Source: Burkholderiales bacterium C2
GTDB lineage: Bacteria > Pseudomonadota > Gammaproteobacteria > Burkholderiales > Burkholderiaceae_C
NCBI GenBank assembly: GCA_005503085.1
Contig: SCOI01000029.1
Location: 1-64,000, forward strand
Length of the DNA: 64,000 nt
Reading direction: 5' to 3'
Shown: one piece after another, positions 52,778 through 62,572 of the stretch
How positions within the stretch are numbered: the stretch's first letter is position 1
Layout: each line of letters opens with the position of its first letter
Position numbers and translations under genes: made by a program
Notes under the pieces: model-generated
The model's database searches: none
Seen by the model: the letters and a program-made list of their open reading frames with translations, nothing else
Told to the model about the DNA's origin: nothing

Positions 52778-52821
52778 GAACGCCACCCGAAGGTGGCGTT
52801 CGCGCACCGCCACAGCGGTGC
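52778..52821 (-). terminator. Tandem hairpins downstream of rho
   Basis: Two stem-loops: GAACGCCACC / GGTGGCGTTC around CGAA (52778-52801), and GCACCGC / GCGGTGC around CACA (52804-52821). They begin 27 bases after the rho stop on the minus strand. No long T tract follows, so both terminator and mRNA-end-stabiliser roles are possible. Confidence 0.55.
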
Positions 52822-52847
52822 CATGAAGTCCTGCAGAACCGAGCTCT

Positions 52848-54113
52848 TTAACCGCCTCGACGCATCATGTCGAAGAAGTCGAGGTTGTTCTTGGTGGACT
52901 TCATCTTGTCGAGGATGAACTCCATCGCCTCGATCTCGTCCATCGGGTAGAGCAGCTTGCGCAGGATCCAGCTCTTTTGCAGGATCTCGGGCTTGAGCAG
53001 CAGCTCTTCGCGGCGGGTGCCGGACTTGTTGATCAGGATCGAAGGGTAGACGCGCTTCTCGGCCATGCGGCGATCCAGATGGATTTCGCAGTTGCCCGTG
53101 CCCTTGAATTCTTCGTAGATCACCTCGTCCATGCGGCTGCCGGTTTCCACCAGGGCCGTGCCGATGATGGTCAGCGAGCCGCCTTCCTCGATCTTGCGGG
53201 CGGCGCCGAAGAAGCGCTTGGGGCGCTGCAGGGCGTTGGCGTCCACGCCGCCGGTCAATACCTTGCCCGATGAAGGCAGGACGTTGTTGTACGCGCGCGC
53301 CAGACGGGTGATCGAGTCCAGCAGGATGATCACGTCCTTCTTCATCTCGACCAGGCGCTTGGCCCGCTCGATCACCATTTCGGCGACCTGCACATGGCGG
53401 GCGGCCGGCTCGTCGAAGGTCGAGGAGATCACCTCGCCACGCACGGTGCGCAGCATCTCGGTCACTTCTTCCGGACGCTCGTCGACCAGCAGCACGATCA
53501 GATGGCAGTCGGGGTGATTGGCCACCAGCGCATGCGCCAGCTGCTGCATCATCACGGTCTTGCCGGTCTTGGGTTGGGCCACCAGCAGCGCGCGCTGGCC
53601 TTTGCCGATCGGCGCGATCAGGTCGATGATGCGGCCGGTGATGTTCTCTTCGCTCTTGACACCGTCGCGCTCGAGCTTGAACTGCTCGCGCGGGAATAGC
53701 GGCGTCAAGTTCTCGAACATGATCTTGTGCTTGCTCTCCTCGGGCGTCGCGTCGTTGACGCGGTCGACCTTGACCAGGGCAAAGTAGCGCTCGCCATCCT
53801 TGGGCACGCGCACCTCGCCTTCGATCATGTCGCCGGTGTGGAGATTGAAGCGGCGGATCTGGCTGGGGCTCAGATAGATGTCGTCGGTCGACGCCATATA
53901 GCTAGCCTCGATCGAGCGCAGGAAGCCGAAGCCATCGGGCAGCACTTCCAGCACGCCGTCACCGAAGACTTGCTCTCCGGCCTTGGCGCGCTTTTTCATG
54001 ATGGCAAACATCAGCTCCTGCTTGCGCAGCCGAGCGACGTTGTCGATTTCCAGCTCCTCGCCCATCTTGATGAGCTCGGAGACGTGAAGCGCTTTCAGTT
54101 CTGAAAGGTGCAT
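52848..54113 (-). CDS. rho: Transcription termination factor Rho
   Basis: 421 aa from ATG 54113 ([14 protein letters not shown]). The N-terminal domain includes [29 protein letters not shown], where the RNA-binding cold-shock-like fold starts. The ATPase has Walker [32 protein letters not shown] and the R-loop [31 protein letters not shown]. The open frame continues upstream to 54203 but with non-homologous sequence. It is a hexameric helicase that ends untranslated RNAs. A promoter and a long hairpin leader precede it. Confidence 0.98.
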   Translation of the reverse strand: MHLSELKALHVSELIKMGEELEIDNVARLRKQELMFAIMKKRAKAGEQVFGDGVLEVLPDGFGFLRSIEASYMASTDDIYLSPSQIRRFNLHTGDMIEGEVRVPKDGERYFALVKVDRVNDATPEESKHKIMFENLTPLFPREQFKLERDGVKSEENITGRIIDLIAPIGKGQRALLVAQPKTGKTVMMQQLAHALVANHPDCHLIVLLVDERPEEVTEMLRTVRGEVISSTFDEPAARHVQVAEMVIERAKRLVEMKKDVIILLDSITRLARAYNNVLPSSGKVLTGGVDANALQRPKRFFGAARKIEEGGSLTIIGTALVETGSRMDEVIYEEFKGTGNCEIHLDRRMAEKRVYPSILINKSGTRREELLLKPEILQKSWILRKLLYPMDEIEAMEFILDKMKSTKNNLDFFDMMRRGG

Positions 54114-54295
54114 GGGTGAATACCCTGAGAGTCGTCCCAGGCCCTGCCAAGGGCCACGGACAAATACTTCGGCGGCAAGCACTGCATTCAAGCCCGACAG
54201 CATCGGTGCATGAACGAGACGAAAGACATACGCGGGAGCTTGGGCGCCGAGTCCACGCGCCAGAACCTGGTCAGGTCGGGCGTGTTGGCAGTCTG

Positions 54296-54342
54296 CTGTT
54301 CAGTGCGGTCGGTGCGTTTGGAACACCGACCGCGCCGAACAG
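54296..54342 (-). promoter_or_regulatory. Long hairpin in the rho leader / trxA terminator
   Basis: GCGGTCGGTG pairs perfectly with CACCGACCGC over a 9-base loop, extended by CTGTTC / GAACAG. It lies just past the trxA stop and close to the predicted transcription start of rho. Confidence 0.6.
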
Positions 54343-54351
54343 GTTGGAGTC

Positions 54352-54382
54352 ATTATAGGTTAGCGTCCAGGAAGGCCGTCAA
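54352..54382 (-). promoter_or_regulatory. Predicted rho promoter inside trxA
   Basis: On the minus strand TTGACG (54382-54377), a 19-bp spacer and TATAAT (54357-54352), overlapping the trxA stop codon. The rho start is about 240 bases downstream, leaving a long leader. Confidence 0.5.
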
Positions 54383-54682
54383 CTGGGCCTTGGACAAAGC
54401 GCCGACCTTGGTGGCGGCCAACTGGCCGCCCTTGAACAGCATCAAGGTCGGGATGCCGCGGATGCCGAACTTGGCCGGCACCTCGCGGTTCTCGTCCACA
54501 TTCATCTTGGCGACCTGCAGGCGCTCCTGGTAGGAGGTCGAGACCTCGTCGAGGATGGGCGCAATCATCTTGCAAGGGCCGCACCACTCGGCCCAGTAAT
54601 CCACCAGCACGGGTTTGTCGGCTTGGATCACGTCGGCTTCAAAAGACGCGTCGGAAATATGTTTGATCAGTTCGCTGCTCAT
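54353..54682 (-). CDS. trxA: Thioredoxin
   Basis: 109 aa from ATG 54682 ([18 protein letters not shown]). The active site is Cys34-Gly-Pro-Cys37 in [15 protein letters not shown], and the cis-proline is in [13 protein letters not shown]. Length equals E. coli TrxA. A long frame continues upstream through the divergent gene but has no thioredoxin homology. It reduces protein disulfides in the cytoplasm. Order trxA-rho-rpmE2 is conserved in the group. Confidence 0.97.
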   Translation of the reverse strand: MSSELIKHISDASFEADVIQADKPVLVDYWAEWCGPCKMIAPILDEVSTSYQERLQVAKMNVDENREVPAKFGIRGIPTLMLFKGGQLAATKVGALSKAQLTAFLDANL

Positions 54683-54812
54683 GGGTTGTCCTTGGCTGGC
54701 CGACTTCGCGTAGGCGGCATCAGAGGCACAATGATTCTGACACAAAGCCCCGCCGCAGGATTGCGGCCGGTCGCAAGGCCCATATCCGGGCGCAGCCTTC
54801 ATTCTCAAGCCC

Positions 54813-57479
54813 TTGTCATCACGCCACCTGTTCCCTCTCGATGCCGGCCATGGCGCCGCCCAGTTCTGGCTCCGACTGGCCGAGACGGCCGCTGCCTGGC
54901 TGGAAGGCCAGGGTCTGGCGGCGCGCGATGCCGTGCTGCTGCTGCCCTTCGCGCAACACCTGGCCCCGGCGCGGCGTGCCTGGATGCAGCTTTCGCGCTG
55001 GCAGCCGCGCATCGAGACCACCAAAAGCCTGGCCGCCGCGCTGGGCCCGACGCCGCTGCCGCAGGCCCAGCAGATCAGCTTCGATGCGGCGATCGATGGC
55101 CTGGCCGCGCGCGACCTGCTGCAGTCGCAAAGCTGGGCCCAGGCCTTGCGCGCCCGCGATGCCCGGGCCTTCGATTTGGCCGTGCAGCGCCTGGTCGAGA
55201 CCGCCCATGCCTGGGCCAGGGCGGCCGCGCAGCGCTCGCCGCAGGCGCGCGAGCTGCTGTGGCAGCAGGCGCGCCTGGCCCTGCAGAGCACCGGGCCTGG
55301 CGGTCTGGAGCGGGCGCTGGCCCTGGTGGCGCTGGAATGGGCGGCGGCCGACACCCGGGTGCCGCCCACCGATGCGCTGTTCGACTTGCGCCCCAGCGCC
55401 TGGCTGCATCTGCAATGCGGCGGCCCGGACCCTCTGGCCGAGGCGCTGCTGGAGCGGGCCGAGGCGGTGGGCTTGCCCTGTCTGCGCCTGTGTGCCGATC
55501 TGGCGCTGGATCAGGTGTTTGCGGCCAGCCCGCCGCTGGGGCCGCTGGAGCAGGCCTTGTGCGAGGACTTCGAGGACCTGGCGCAGAGCAGCGCGGCCGC
55601 CGTGCTCGGGCATCTGCAGGCCGGCCGCAGCCCGGTCGCGCTGATCGCCCAGGACCGGGTGCTGATACGCCGGGTGCGTGCGCTGCTGGAGCGCCAGCAG
55701 CTGGGCATTGCCGATGAAACCGGCTGGACCCTGGCGACCACGCCACCCGCCGCCCAGCTGATGGCCTTGCTGCGCACCGTGCGCGGCCAGGCCAGCCTGG
55801 ATGAATGGCTGGCTTTTCTGAAATGCGCGTTGGCGGCTCGGCTGCGCGATGCGGCCGGCTCGGGCGCGCTGACGGCTCTGGAAGCCCGCTGCCGTGCGCG
55901 CGGCTGGTCCGCGCCGGCGGCGGTGCGCGCCGATCTGCTGAGCCCGGCCAGCGCCCGGTTGTGGCAGGCTGCGCGGCAATGCCTGCAGCCGCTGTCGGCC
56001 GGCGCGGCCTCACGCAGCCTGGCCGACTGGCTGGCGGCGCTGAAAGAGGTCTTGCAGCTGCTCGGCGCCGAGGCGCTGATCGAGGCCCAGGATGCCGGCG
56101 AGGCCTTGCTCGATGCGCTGTGGCTGCGCCGCTCACCCTGGCCCGATTCGGCTCACGAGGCGGTGCTGCAGCAGGCTCAGCTGAGCATGGCCGACTTCCT
56201 GGCCTGGGTCGACGCCAGCCTGGAAGCGGCGCAGTATGTGCCGCCGCCGCTGGGCGAGGTGGTGGTGATGATCACGCCGCTGGCGCGCGCGATGCTGCGG
56301 CCTTTCGGCGCCGTCGTGCTGCCGGGCGCCGATGCCCAGACCCTGGGGCCGGTGCCGGCCGGGCCGGCCCTGCTCAGCGACACGCTGGCGCGCGAACTGG
56401 GCCTGCCCAGCATCGAGGACAAGCGCGCGGCCCTGGCCCTGACCTTTGCCCAGCTGCTGCGTGCCCCGGCCCTGACCCTGCTGCGCTGTCGCAGCAAGGG
56501 CAGCGAGCCGCTGGCCGCCAGTCCCTTGCTGGAGCGCCTGGCCTTGGCGCTGCAAGCCGCCGGCCATGAACCCATCGCCGCCTGGCAGGACCGGCGCGAG
56601 CGGCTGAGCCTGCAGCCGCAGCCGCTGCAACGTGCCCAGGCCCACGCCGGGGGGCGCTTGCCGGCGGCACTGAGCGCCAGCGCGGTCGAGTCTCTGCGCA
56701 ACTGTCCCTATCAGTTCTTCGCCCGCGTGCTGCTGGGGCTGCGCGAGCAGGCCGAGCTGGAGGCCGAGGCCGACAAGCGCGACTACGGCAGCTGGCTGCA
56801 TGCGGTGCTGCACCAGTTTCACCAGCAGCGGCTGGCGCCGACGCAGGGCGATGACGATGAAGCGCTGTTGCAGCGCGCGGCCATCGAGCAGATGCAGGCC
56901 CTGGGCCTGTCGGCGGCCGAGTTCCTGCCGTTCTCGGCCGGTTTTGCGCGCTTTGTGCCGCGCTATCTGCAGTGGCTGCGCGAGCAGGAGTCGGCCGGCG
57001 TGCACTACGCGGCGGGCGAGCTGGAGCGCGAGGTCATGCCCTATGCCGACGGCGGCGCGGTGCTGCAGGACCTGCGGCTGCGCGGCCGGCTCGACCGTGT
57101 CGATGTCTCCGGCGGTACTCGACTGCTGGTCGACTACAAGACCGGCAGCGTCGCGGGCCTGAAAGCCAAGGTGGCCGATCCGGCCGAGGACACGCAGCTG
57201 GCCGTCTATGCGACCCTGATGCAGGGTGCGGCCGAGCCCGCCGGGCCGCCGGGCCTGGAGGCACTGTATCTGGCGCTTGACGATGCCAAGGGCATCGCCG
57301 CCGTGCCGCATCCGGATGTGAGCGACAGCGCCGAGCTGCTGCTTTGGGGCTTGAAGAACGATTTGCTGGCCCTGCACGGGGGCGCGCCGCTGCCGGCGCT
57401 GGGCGAGGGCATGGCCTGCGCCTATTGCGAGATGCGCGGCCTGTGCCGCCGTGATGACTGGGCCGGAGCGGCACTGTGA
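54813..57479 (+). CDS. AddB-like PD-(D/E)XK nuclease with predicted 4Fe-4S cluster
   Basis: 888 aa with TTG as the most plausible start ([19 protein letters not shown]); no in-frame ATG is near. The first about 600 residues are an Ala/Leu-rich, helicase-like but motif-poor region. The C-terminal nuclease (about 625-888) has a Cys at [13 protein letters not shown] (630), [20 protein letters not shown] (catalytic Asp and Lys near 773) and a closing [10 protein letters not shown] (868-877). One early and three late cysteines are the AddB iron-sulfur pattern. The TGA overlaps the next ATG by one base. It probably pairs with the downstream helicase for double-strand-break resection. Confidence 0.85.
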   Translation: MSSRHLFPLDAGHGAAQFWLRLAETAAAWLEGQGLAARDAVLLLPFAQHLAPARRAWMQLSRWQPRIETTKSLAAALGPTPLPQAQQISFDAAIDGLAARDLLQSQSWAQALRARDARAFDLAVQRLVETAHAWARAAAQRSPQARELLWQQARLALQSTGPGGLERALALVALEWAAADTRVPPTDALFDLRPSAWLHLQCGGPDPLAEALLERAEAVGLPCLRLCADLALDQVFAASPPLGPLEQALCEDFEDLAQSSAAAVLGHLQAGRSPVALIAQDRVLIRRVRALLERQQLGIADETGWTLATTPPAAQLMALLRTVRGQASLDEWLAFLKCALAARLRDAAGSGALTALEARCRARGWSAPAAVRADLLSPASARLWQAARQCLQPLSAGAASRSLADWLAALKEVLQLLGAEALIEAQDAGEALLDALWLRRSPWPDSAHEAVLQQAQLSMADFLAWVDASLEAAQYVPPPLGEVVVMITPLARAMLRPFGAVVLPGADAQTLGPVPAGPALLSDTLARELGLPSIEDKRAALALTFAQLLRAPALTLLRCRSKGSEPLAASPLLERLALALQAAGHEPIAAWQDRRERLSLQPQPLQRAQAHAGGRLPAALSASAVESLRNCPYQFFARVLLGLREQAELEAEADKRDYGSWLHAVLHQFHQQRLAPTQGDDDEALLQRAAIEQMQALGLSAAEFLPFSAGFARFVPRYLQWLREQESAGVHYAAGELEREVMPYADGGAVLQDLRLRGRLDRVDVSGGTRLLVDYKTGSVAGLKAKVADPAEDTQLAVYATLMQGAAEPAGPPGLEALYLALDDAKGIAAVPHPDVSDSAELLLWGLKNDLLALHGGAPLPALGEGMACAYCEMRGLCRRDDWAGAAL

Positions 57480-60400
57480 TGCAAGAACAAGCGGCCTACA
57501 CCTGCGACGGCGCCCCGGTGGCGCGCGAACGCTTTTATGCGCTGGCCTGCGATCCGCAGCGCAGCGTGGTCGTCGAGGCCTGCGCCGGTGCGGGCAAGAC
57601 CTGGATGCTGGTGTCGCGCATCCTGCGTGCCTTGCTGGAGGGCGCGCAGCCGCAGGACATCGTCGCGATCACCTTCACCCGCAAGGCCGCCGGCGAGATG
57701 CGCCAGCGCCTGGGTGAATGGCTGGATGAGTTTGCGCACTGCAGCGAGGCGCAGCGCCGCGAAGCGCTGGTCCAGCGCGGTATGCCGGCCGAGCACGCGG
57801 CCGCGCTGGCCCCGGCGCTGGCCGGTCTGCAGCAGCAGCTCTTGCAGGCCGGACGCATGGTCGAGATCCGTACCTTCCACGCCTGGTTCTCACAACTGCT
57901 GCGCGCCGCGCCGCTGGAGCTGCTGGAGGCTCAAGGCATCGCGCCCGAGCTGCAGCTGCTGGAGGACGAGAGTGAGCTGATGCCCGAGTTGTGGCAGCGC
58001 TTTCATGCGGCCGTGCTGGCCGACCAGGCGCTGCTGGCCGCCTATCAGGCCCTGGTGTTCGAGCAGGGGCGCAACAGGGTGCTGAGCTGGCTGGAATCGG
58101 CGTTTGCAAAGCGGGTCGAGATCCGGCTGGCCGCGCAGGCTGGACGCCTGCAGGACAGCGTGGTCGGTGCAGCGAGCGTGGCGCCCGAGTTCGCCGGCCT
58201 GGCGCATCCGCTGGAGGCTTTCGCGGCGCTGCGGGCCGATCTGGCGACGCTGGCGCGGGTGCTGGGCCAGGCCAAGAACGCCACGCCCAAGAAGGCTGCA
58301 GTGGCCATCGAGCAAGGCCTGAGCCTGCCGGATGAGCAGGCGGTGGAGGCCGTCATCGAGGCCTTGTTCACCGCGACCGGCACGCCGCGCAAGAACCTGG
58401 GCGAGAGTCTGGAGCTGCAGTCGGCCATCGAGCGGCTGGAGCGCCTGAAGCTGGCGCTGGCCCAGCACCAGGCGCGGGACTGGCATCTGCAGATGTGCCG
58501 GCTGTCGCTGTGCCTGCTGGATGAGTTCGAGGCGCTCAAGCGCGCCCGCGGCCTGGTCGATATGAACGATCTGGAGCGCGGCGCGCTGGCCCTGCTCAGC
58601 GATGCGCCGCTGGCGGGCTGGGTACAGGAGCGGCTGGACACGCAGATCCGCCACCTGCTGATCGACGAGTTCCAGGACACCAGCCCGCTGCAATGGCATG
58701 CCCTCTATGCCTGGCTGGCCGGCTATGTCGGTGCCGGTGGCGGCGCCAGCGGTCAGCGGCCGCCCTCGGTCTTCATCGTCGGCGATCCCAAGCAGAGCAT
58801 CTACCGCTTCCGCCGCGCCGAGCCGCGCGTGTTTGCCGCCGCGCGCGATTTCGTCCGCGACGGCCTGGCCGGCACGGTGCTGGCCTGCGACCACACGCGC
58901 CGCAACGCGCCGCCGGTGCTTGCCGCCGTCAACACGGCCTTCGATGCGGCCAGCCGGGCCCAGGAGTACAGCGGCTTTCGCCCGCACACGACCGAGGCGG
59001 GCGCCGCCACGGCTCTGGACGGCGTGTTCTTCATCGATGACGACGGTGTCGATAGCGACATCGCCGACACGCCTGGCGACGTGCTGCAGGCCTGGCGCCC
59101 CAGCCTCAGCCAGGCGCGCCACGAGCCCGAGCTGCACCGCCGCGCTGCCGAGGCGCAGCGCATCGCCGGCTGCATCGAGCAGTTGCTGAGCGGGGAGGAC
59201 GTGCAGCCCGGCGAGATCTATGTGCTGGCGCGCAAGCGCGAGGGCCTGCGGGTGCTGGCGCAGACCTTGAAGGCGCGCGGCCTGCCCCATGTGGCGCCCG
59301 AGGACATGGCGCTGCTGGACTCGCCCGATGTGCGCGATCTGCTGGCCCTGCTCGATGCGCTGGCATCGCCGGGGCACAACCTGTCGCTGGCCCATGCGCT
59401 GCGCAGCCCCTTGTTCGGCGCCAGCGAGGCCGATCTGCTGCAGCTGGCCGCCTGGTCGGGCAGTGCCGACTGGCTGGGCCGGCTGCGGCCCGAGGAAGCG
59501 GCGCGCATGGCCTGGTGGGCAGCGCTGACGCTGGCGGACGAGCAAGACCTGTCCCCGGCGCTGCGGCGCGCCCGCGAGCTGCTGAATCGCTGGGAGCGGC
59601 TGGCTGGCGAGCGCAGCCCGCATGACCTGCTGGACGCCATCGTCTTCGAGGGCGACCTGATGGCGCGGCTGGCCTGTGCCGTGCCGCCCAGCGAGCGACG
59701 CTCGCGCTTGCATGCGGTCGAGTCCTTGCTGGCCCTGGCGCTGGATCTCGATGGCGGCCGCTACGCCAGCCTCTACGGCTTTGTGCGCGCGCTGAAGAGC
59801 CGCGCCTTGAAGCTGGCGGCGCCGGCCGAACCCGAGGCGGTGCAACTGCTGACCGTGCATGGCGCCAAGGGCCTGGAGGCCCGCGTCGTGTTCCTGATGG
59901 ACTGCGAGGCCGGGCCGGCCCGCGCCGAGAGCAGCAGTCTGGCGATCGCCTGGCCGGTGCAGGAGTCGGCACCCAGTGTGGTGGCCTTCCTGGCCTCGGA
60001 GAGCCGGCCACCGCCCTCGCTGCAGCCACTGCTCGACGACGAGCGCGAGCAGCGCCAGCGCGAGGAGTTGAACGCCCTCTATGTCGCGATGACGCGGGCC
60101 CGCTCGCGCCTGGTGCTCAGTCGTACCCCGTCGCAGCGCAAGCCCGCCAACGCCAGCTGGTGGAGCCGCTTGCAGCCGCTGGCGACGGCCTGGTCGGTGT
60201 CGGCCGACCTTGCGGGCGAGGCTGCGGTGGCTGCCGCACCGTTCCAGCTCAAGACCCTGCCACTGGCGCCACCGCGCGCTGTCGTGCCGCTCGTCGAGAT
60301 GGGGCAGGGGCCTGCGGTGGTCGACGACAGCGCGGCGCTGGGCGAGGCGCTGCACCGAGTGCTGGAATGGGCCAGCGGTCCGAGCGCGATGGTTCAGCCC

Positions 60401-60826
60401 TTGCCGCGTCTGCTGGCGGCCGCCGCGCAGATGTATGGCCTGGATGCCAAACGCAGCGAACGGCTGGAGCGCAGTGCGCACGCCATCCTGGACAGCGCCG
60501 AGTGCGCGCCCTTCTTCGATGCGCCATCGCTGCTGTGGGCCGGCAACGAAGTGCCCATCAGCTGGCAGGGTCAGGACATGCGTCTGGACCGGCTGGTTTG
60601 TCGCCATGCCGGCTCCGGACAGGCGCCGATCTGGTGGGTGCTTGACTACAAGCTGCATCCCGCGCCGCAGAACAATCCCGAGTATTTGCAGCAGTTGCGG
60701 CGCTATCGCGAGGCCGTGCTGATGCTGCAGCCGGGCGAGCCGGTGCGCACCGCCTTCATCACCGGCCACGGGCGCTTGGTGGACTGCACCGAGCGGGTCG
60801 AGCAGATAAGTCTCGGGGGCGAGTAA
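57479..60826 (+). CDS. AddA-like UvrD-family helicase-nuclease
   Basis: 1115 aa from ATG 57479 (overlapping the AddB stop as TGATG). Superfamily 1 helicase motifs are complete: I (EACAGAGKTWM), Ia (ITFTRKAAGEM), II (LIDEFQDTS), III (VGDPKQSIYRFRRAEP), IV (LACDHTRRN), V (LLTVHGAKGLEA) and VI (LYVAMTRARS). The C-terminal nuclease has LGEALHRVLEW, EVPISWQGQDMRLDRLV and WVLDYKLHP, that is, His, Asp and DxK of PD-(D/E)XK. Two nucleases plus one helicase is the AddAB design, and no recBCD genes are seen here. It ends next to tRNA-Pro. Confidence 0.9.
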   Translation: MQEQAAYTCDGAPVARERFYALACDPQRSVVVEACAGAGKTWMLVSRILRALLEGAQPQDIVAITFTRKAAGEMRQRLGEWLDEFAHCSEAQRREALVQRGMPAEHAAALAPALAGLQQQLLQAGRMVEIRTFHAWFSQLLRAAPLELLEAQGIAPELQLLEDESELMPELWQRFHAAVLADQALLAAYQALVFEQGRNRVLSWLESAFAKRVEIRLAAQAGRLQDSVVGAASVAPEFAGLAHPLEAFAALRADLATLARVLGQAKNATPKKAAVAIEQGLSLPDEQAVEAVIEALFTATGTPRKNLGESLELQSAIERLERLKLALAQHQARDWHLQMCRLSLCLLDEFEALKRARGLVDMNDLERGALALLSDAPLAGWVQERLDTQIRHLLIDEFQDTSPLQWHALYAWLAGYVGAGGGASGQRPPSVFIVGDPKQSIYRFRRAEPRVFAAARDFVRDGLAGTVLACDHTRRNAPPVLAAVNTAFDAASRAQEYSGFRPHTTEAGAATALDGVFFIDDDGVDSDIADTPGDVLQAWRPSLSQARHEPELHRRAAEAQRIAGCIEQLLSGEDVQPGEIYVLARKREGLRVLAQTLKARGLPHVAPEDMALLDSPDVRDLLALLDALASPGHNLSLAHALRSPLFGASEADLLQLAAWSGSADWLGRLRPEEAARMAWWAALTLADEQDLSPALRRARELLNRWERLAGERSPHDLLDAIVFEGDLMARLACAVPPSERRSRLHAVESLLALALDLDGGRYASLYGFVRALKSRALKLAAPAEPEAVQLLTVHGAKGLEARVVFLMDCEAGPARAESSSLAIAWPVQESAPSVVAFLASESRPPPSLQPLLDDEREQRQREELNALYVAMTRARSRLVLSRTPSQRKPANASWWSRLQPLATAWSVSADLAGEAAVAAAPFQLKTLPLAPPRAVVPLVEMGQGPAVVDDSAALGEALHRVLEWASGPSAMVQPLPRLLAAAAQMYGLDAKRSERLERSAHAILDSAECAPFFDAPSLLWAGNEVPISWQGQDMRLDRLVCRHAGSGQAPIWWVLDYKLHPAPQNNPEYLQQLRRYREAVLMLQPGEPVRTAFITGHGRLVDCTERVEQISLGGE

Positions 60827-60853
60827 AAACCAGGCTAGAATAGCGGTCTTAGT

Positions 60854-60930
60854 CGGGGCGTAGCGCAGCCTGGTAGCGCATCTGCTTTGGGAGCAGAGGG
60901 TCGCGAGTTCGAATCCCGCCGCCCCGACCA
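60854..60930 (+). tRNA. tRNA-Pro (anticodon TGG)
   Basis: 77 nt with encoded CCA. The acceptor stem CGGGGCG pairs with CGCCCCG; the anticodon stem TCTGC/GCAGA encloses TTTGGGA, giving TGG. D-loop (GCGCAGCCTGGTAGCGC) and T-arm GAGTTCGAATCC are normal. It lies 27 bases after the AddA-like gene. Confidence 0.96.
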
Positions 60931-60955
60931 AGATTTCTCTGCATCATCGGCACCT

Positions 60956-61032
60956 CTGCCCGTAGCTCAACTGGATAGAGCAGCTGCCTTCTAAGCAGCA
61001 GGTCGGGGGTTCGAGTCCCTCCGGGCAGGCCA
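60956..61032 (+). tRNA. tRNA-Arg (anticodon TCT)
   Basis: 77 nt with encoded CCA. Acceptor arms CTGCCCG / CGGGCAG; anticodon stem GCTGC/GCAGC encloses CTTCTAA, giving TCT. T-arm GGGGGTTCGAGTCCCTC. The integrase gene next to it suggests its 3' half is the chromosomal insertion target. Confidence 0.94.
61003..61032. other. Probable att site (3' end of tRNA-Arg)
   Basis: The tRNA 3' end immediately precedes an integrase gene, the classical insertion geometry. The tRNA is intact, so the element carries, or regenerates, this end. The partner repeat must lie right of the window, so the exact core is not defined. Confidence 0.45.
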
Positions 61033-61040
61033 GACAATAT

Positions 61041-61069
61041 AGCCCTAAGTTGTTGATTCGCTTAGGGCT
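61041..61069 (+). terminator. Terminator after tRNA-Arg
   Basis: Arms AGCCCTAAG / CTTAGGGCT with an 11-base loop, followed by TTTTGCTTTTC. It may also end the integrase transcript on the other strand. Confidence 0.75.
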
Positions 61070-61126
61070 TTTGCTTTTCTGGTCCGTCAGCCCCCGTCCT
61101 GCACCGTCCCCAATCTCACACGAAAT

Positions 61127-62317
61127 TCACATGCATTTCACGTGCAGGCTTTGGAACAGCGGTTCCATGCCGTAGCGGCGGGGCGGCCGGTCGAAACCAA
61201 GCTGCTCGCCCTCAGCGACCCAGCGGGCGTAGGTGCGCTGCACCATCTCGATGGTCTTGTGGCCCAGCAGCCGCGCGATGTGCGCCGGGTTCTCGCCCTG
61301 GCTCAGCAGTTGGCTGGCGAACGTGTGGCGCAGCTGGTATGGGTTGCGGTACTTGATGCCGGTGCCCTTGTGGGCGCGCTTCCAGACCTGGGCTAGCCGC
61401 TTGTCGTCCCAAGCGAAGTCCTTGCGCGTCGAGCGCGGATTGACGAAGACCCGGTCGCCGGCGAGCTCGGTCAGCGGCCGCATCGCATCCAGCGCCTGGC
61501 GAGCGGCCGGCAGCATGGTGATGAAGCGAATGCCCGCCTTGGTCTTCGGCCTGGCCTTGTCCTTGCGTTCCGTCGTCGTCTCGGTCACGTGGAAGCCGTT
61601 GGCGCCAAGATCGACGCGGGGCCAGCGCAGGCCGACCAGCTCGCCGGTTCGCAGGCCAGTGAAAGCCCAGAACTGAAAGGCGTTCCGCTCGTTGTCGGCT
61701 GCAATGTTTCCGATGAGCGCGACAAGCTCGCCCACGGTGTAGGGGTCCGGCTCGAAGTCGCTCTCGCGCTGCTCGGGCGGCAGCAGCTTGGCCAGGTTGA
61801 CCTTGTCGATGGGATTGAACGGAATCAGTTCATCGGCCACGGCCTCATCGAGCACGGCGCGCAGCGGCAGGAGGCGGTTGCGCAGGGTCTTCAGCTTGAC
61901 CGTCTGCAGGCCCGCCCATTCCCGGATGTCGGCCGGCTTCAGCGCTGTGAGCTGCTTCTCGCCGCACCATGGCACGAGGTGATGGTCGATGGCCTTGCGG
62001 TAGCCGGCAAACGTGCTTGGCTCCAGGGTCTTCTTAACCCGCTCCCGGTAGGCCTCCATGACCTGTTTCAGGGTCTGAGTCTTGCCCGGACCGTGGCCGA
62101 AGATGGCGGCGCGGGCCGACTCAGGGAAGTAGTCGCCGTAGCGGAAGTCGTTGCGATCGATCTTGCCGAGGATCTCGGCGCGCAGCCGCATGCAGTACTG
62201 CTCATTGGCCTTGCTGTGCGGCAGGTTCACGACTTCGCGGCATTGGACGCCGCGGAAGCTGAAAGCGATTTGATAGACCTGTTTGCTTTTGCGGGAGAGG
62301 GGGGTGATGCCGATCAC
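61127..62317 (-). CDS. Tyrosine-type site-specific recombinase (integrase)
   Basis: 396 aa from a GTG at 62317 that overlaps the excisionase stop (GTGA); the frame stays open to an ATG at 62389, but that leader is the other-frame reading of the excisionase gene. The N-terminus (ITPLSRKSKQVYQIAFSFRG) is an Arm-type DNA-binding domain of the DUF3596 kind. The catalytic set is Arg223 (TGLRTGEL), Lys260 (PKTKAGIR), Arg330 (QLRHTFASQL), His353 (LLGHKTIEM) and nucleophile Tyr363 (QRTYARW). The first box-II position is Tyr327 rather than His, common in this subgroup. It integrates the element into tRNA-Arg. Confidence 0.94.
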   Translation of the reverse strand: MIGITPLSRKSKQVYQIAFSFRGVQCREVVNLPHSKANEQYCMRLRAEILGKIDRNDFRYGDYFPESARAAIFGHGPGKTQTLKQVMEAYRERVKKTLEPSTFAGYRKAIDHHLVPWCGEKQLTALKPADIREWAGLQTVKLKTLRNRLLPLRAVLDEAVADELIPFNPIDKVNLAKLLPPEQRESDFEPDPYTVGELVALIGNIAADNERNAFQFWAFTGLRTGELVGLRWPRVDLGANGFHVTETTTERKDKARPKTKAGIRFITMLPAARQALDAMRPLTELAGDRVFVNPRSTRKDFAWDDKRLAQVWKRAHKGTGIKYRNPYQLRHTFASQLLSQGENPAHIARLLGHKTIEMVQRTYARWVAEGEQLGFDRPPRRYGMEPLFQSLHVKCM

Positions 62318-62523
62318 GCGCTTTGTCCGTGTTCGTGGGCGGGGACTCGGCCCGCCGCCCAATCGTTGACCGCCTTCAGATTCACCCATAGCTCAGAACT
62401 CCCCTCCGGTACGCGGGCGTGCACGCCTTTCAGCCACTTGCCGGTGCGCAAGCGCTTCTGGACTGCATCAGGCGTGTCGTCTGATTCGGCGCAGTACTTG
62501 GAGAGGCGGACCCAATAGAGCAT
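62314..62523 (-). CDS. Excisionase-like DNA-binding protein
   Basis: 69 aa. The N-terminus MLYWVRLSKYCAESDDTPDAVQKRLRTGKWLKG reads as a short winged-helix start, and VPEGSSELWVNLKAVNDWAAG fits the wing and last helix of Xis/AlpA-type proteins. The stop overlaps the integrase GTG by 4 bases. Position directly upstream of the integrase supports a role in excision direction. Assignment rests on size, layout and context. Confidence 0.75.
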   Translation of the reverse strand: MLYWVRLSKYCAESDDTPDAVQKRLRTGKWLKGVHARVPEGSSELWVNLKAVNDWAAGRVPAHEHGQSA

Positions 62524-62572
62524 GGGAGTGTAGAAGTCGGGGAAAGGTCAGGGCGATGGGAAGAAACTGGGA

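Noticed and set aside
57890-60931. 1013-codon open frame antisense to the AddA-like gene
   Set aside because: It would run through tRNA-Pro and mirrors the helicase gene; composition is typical of shadows.
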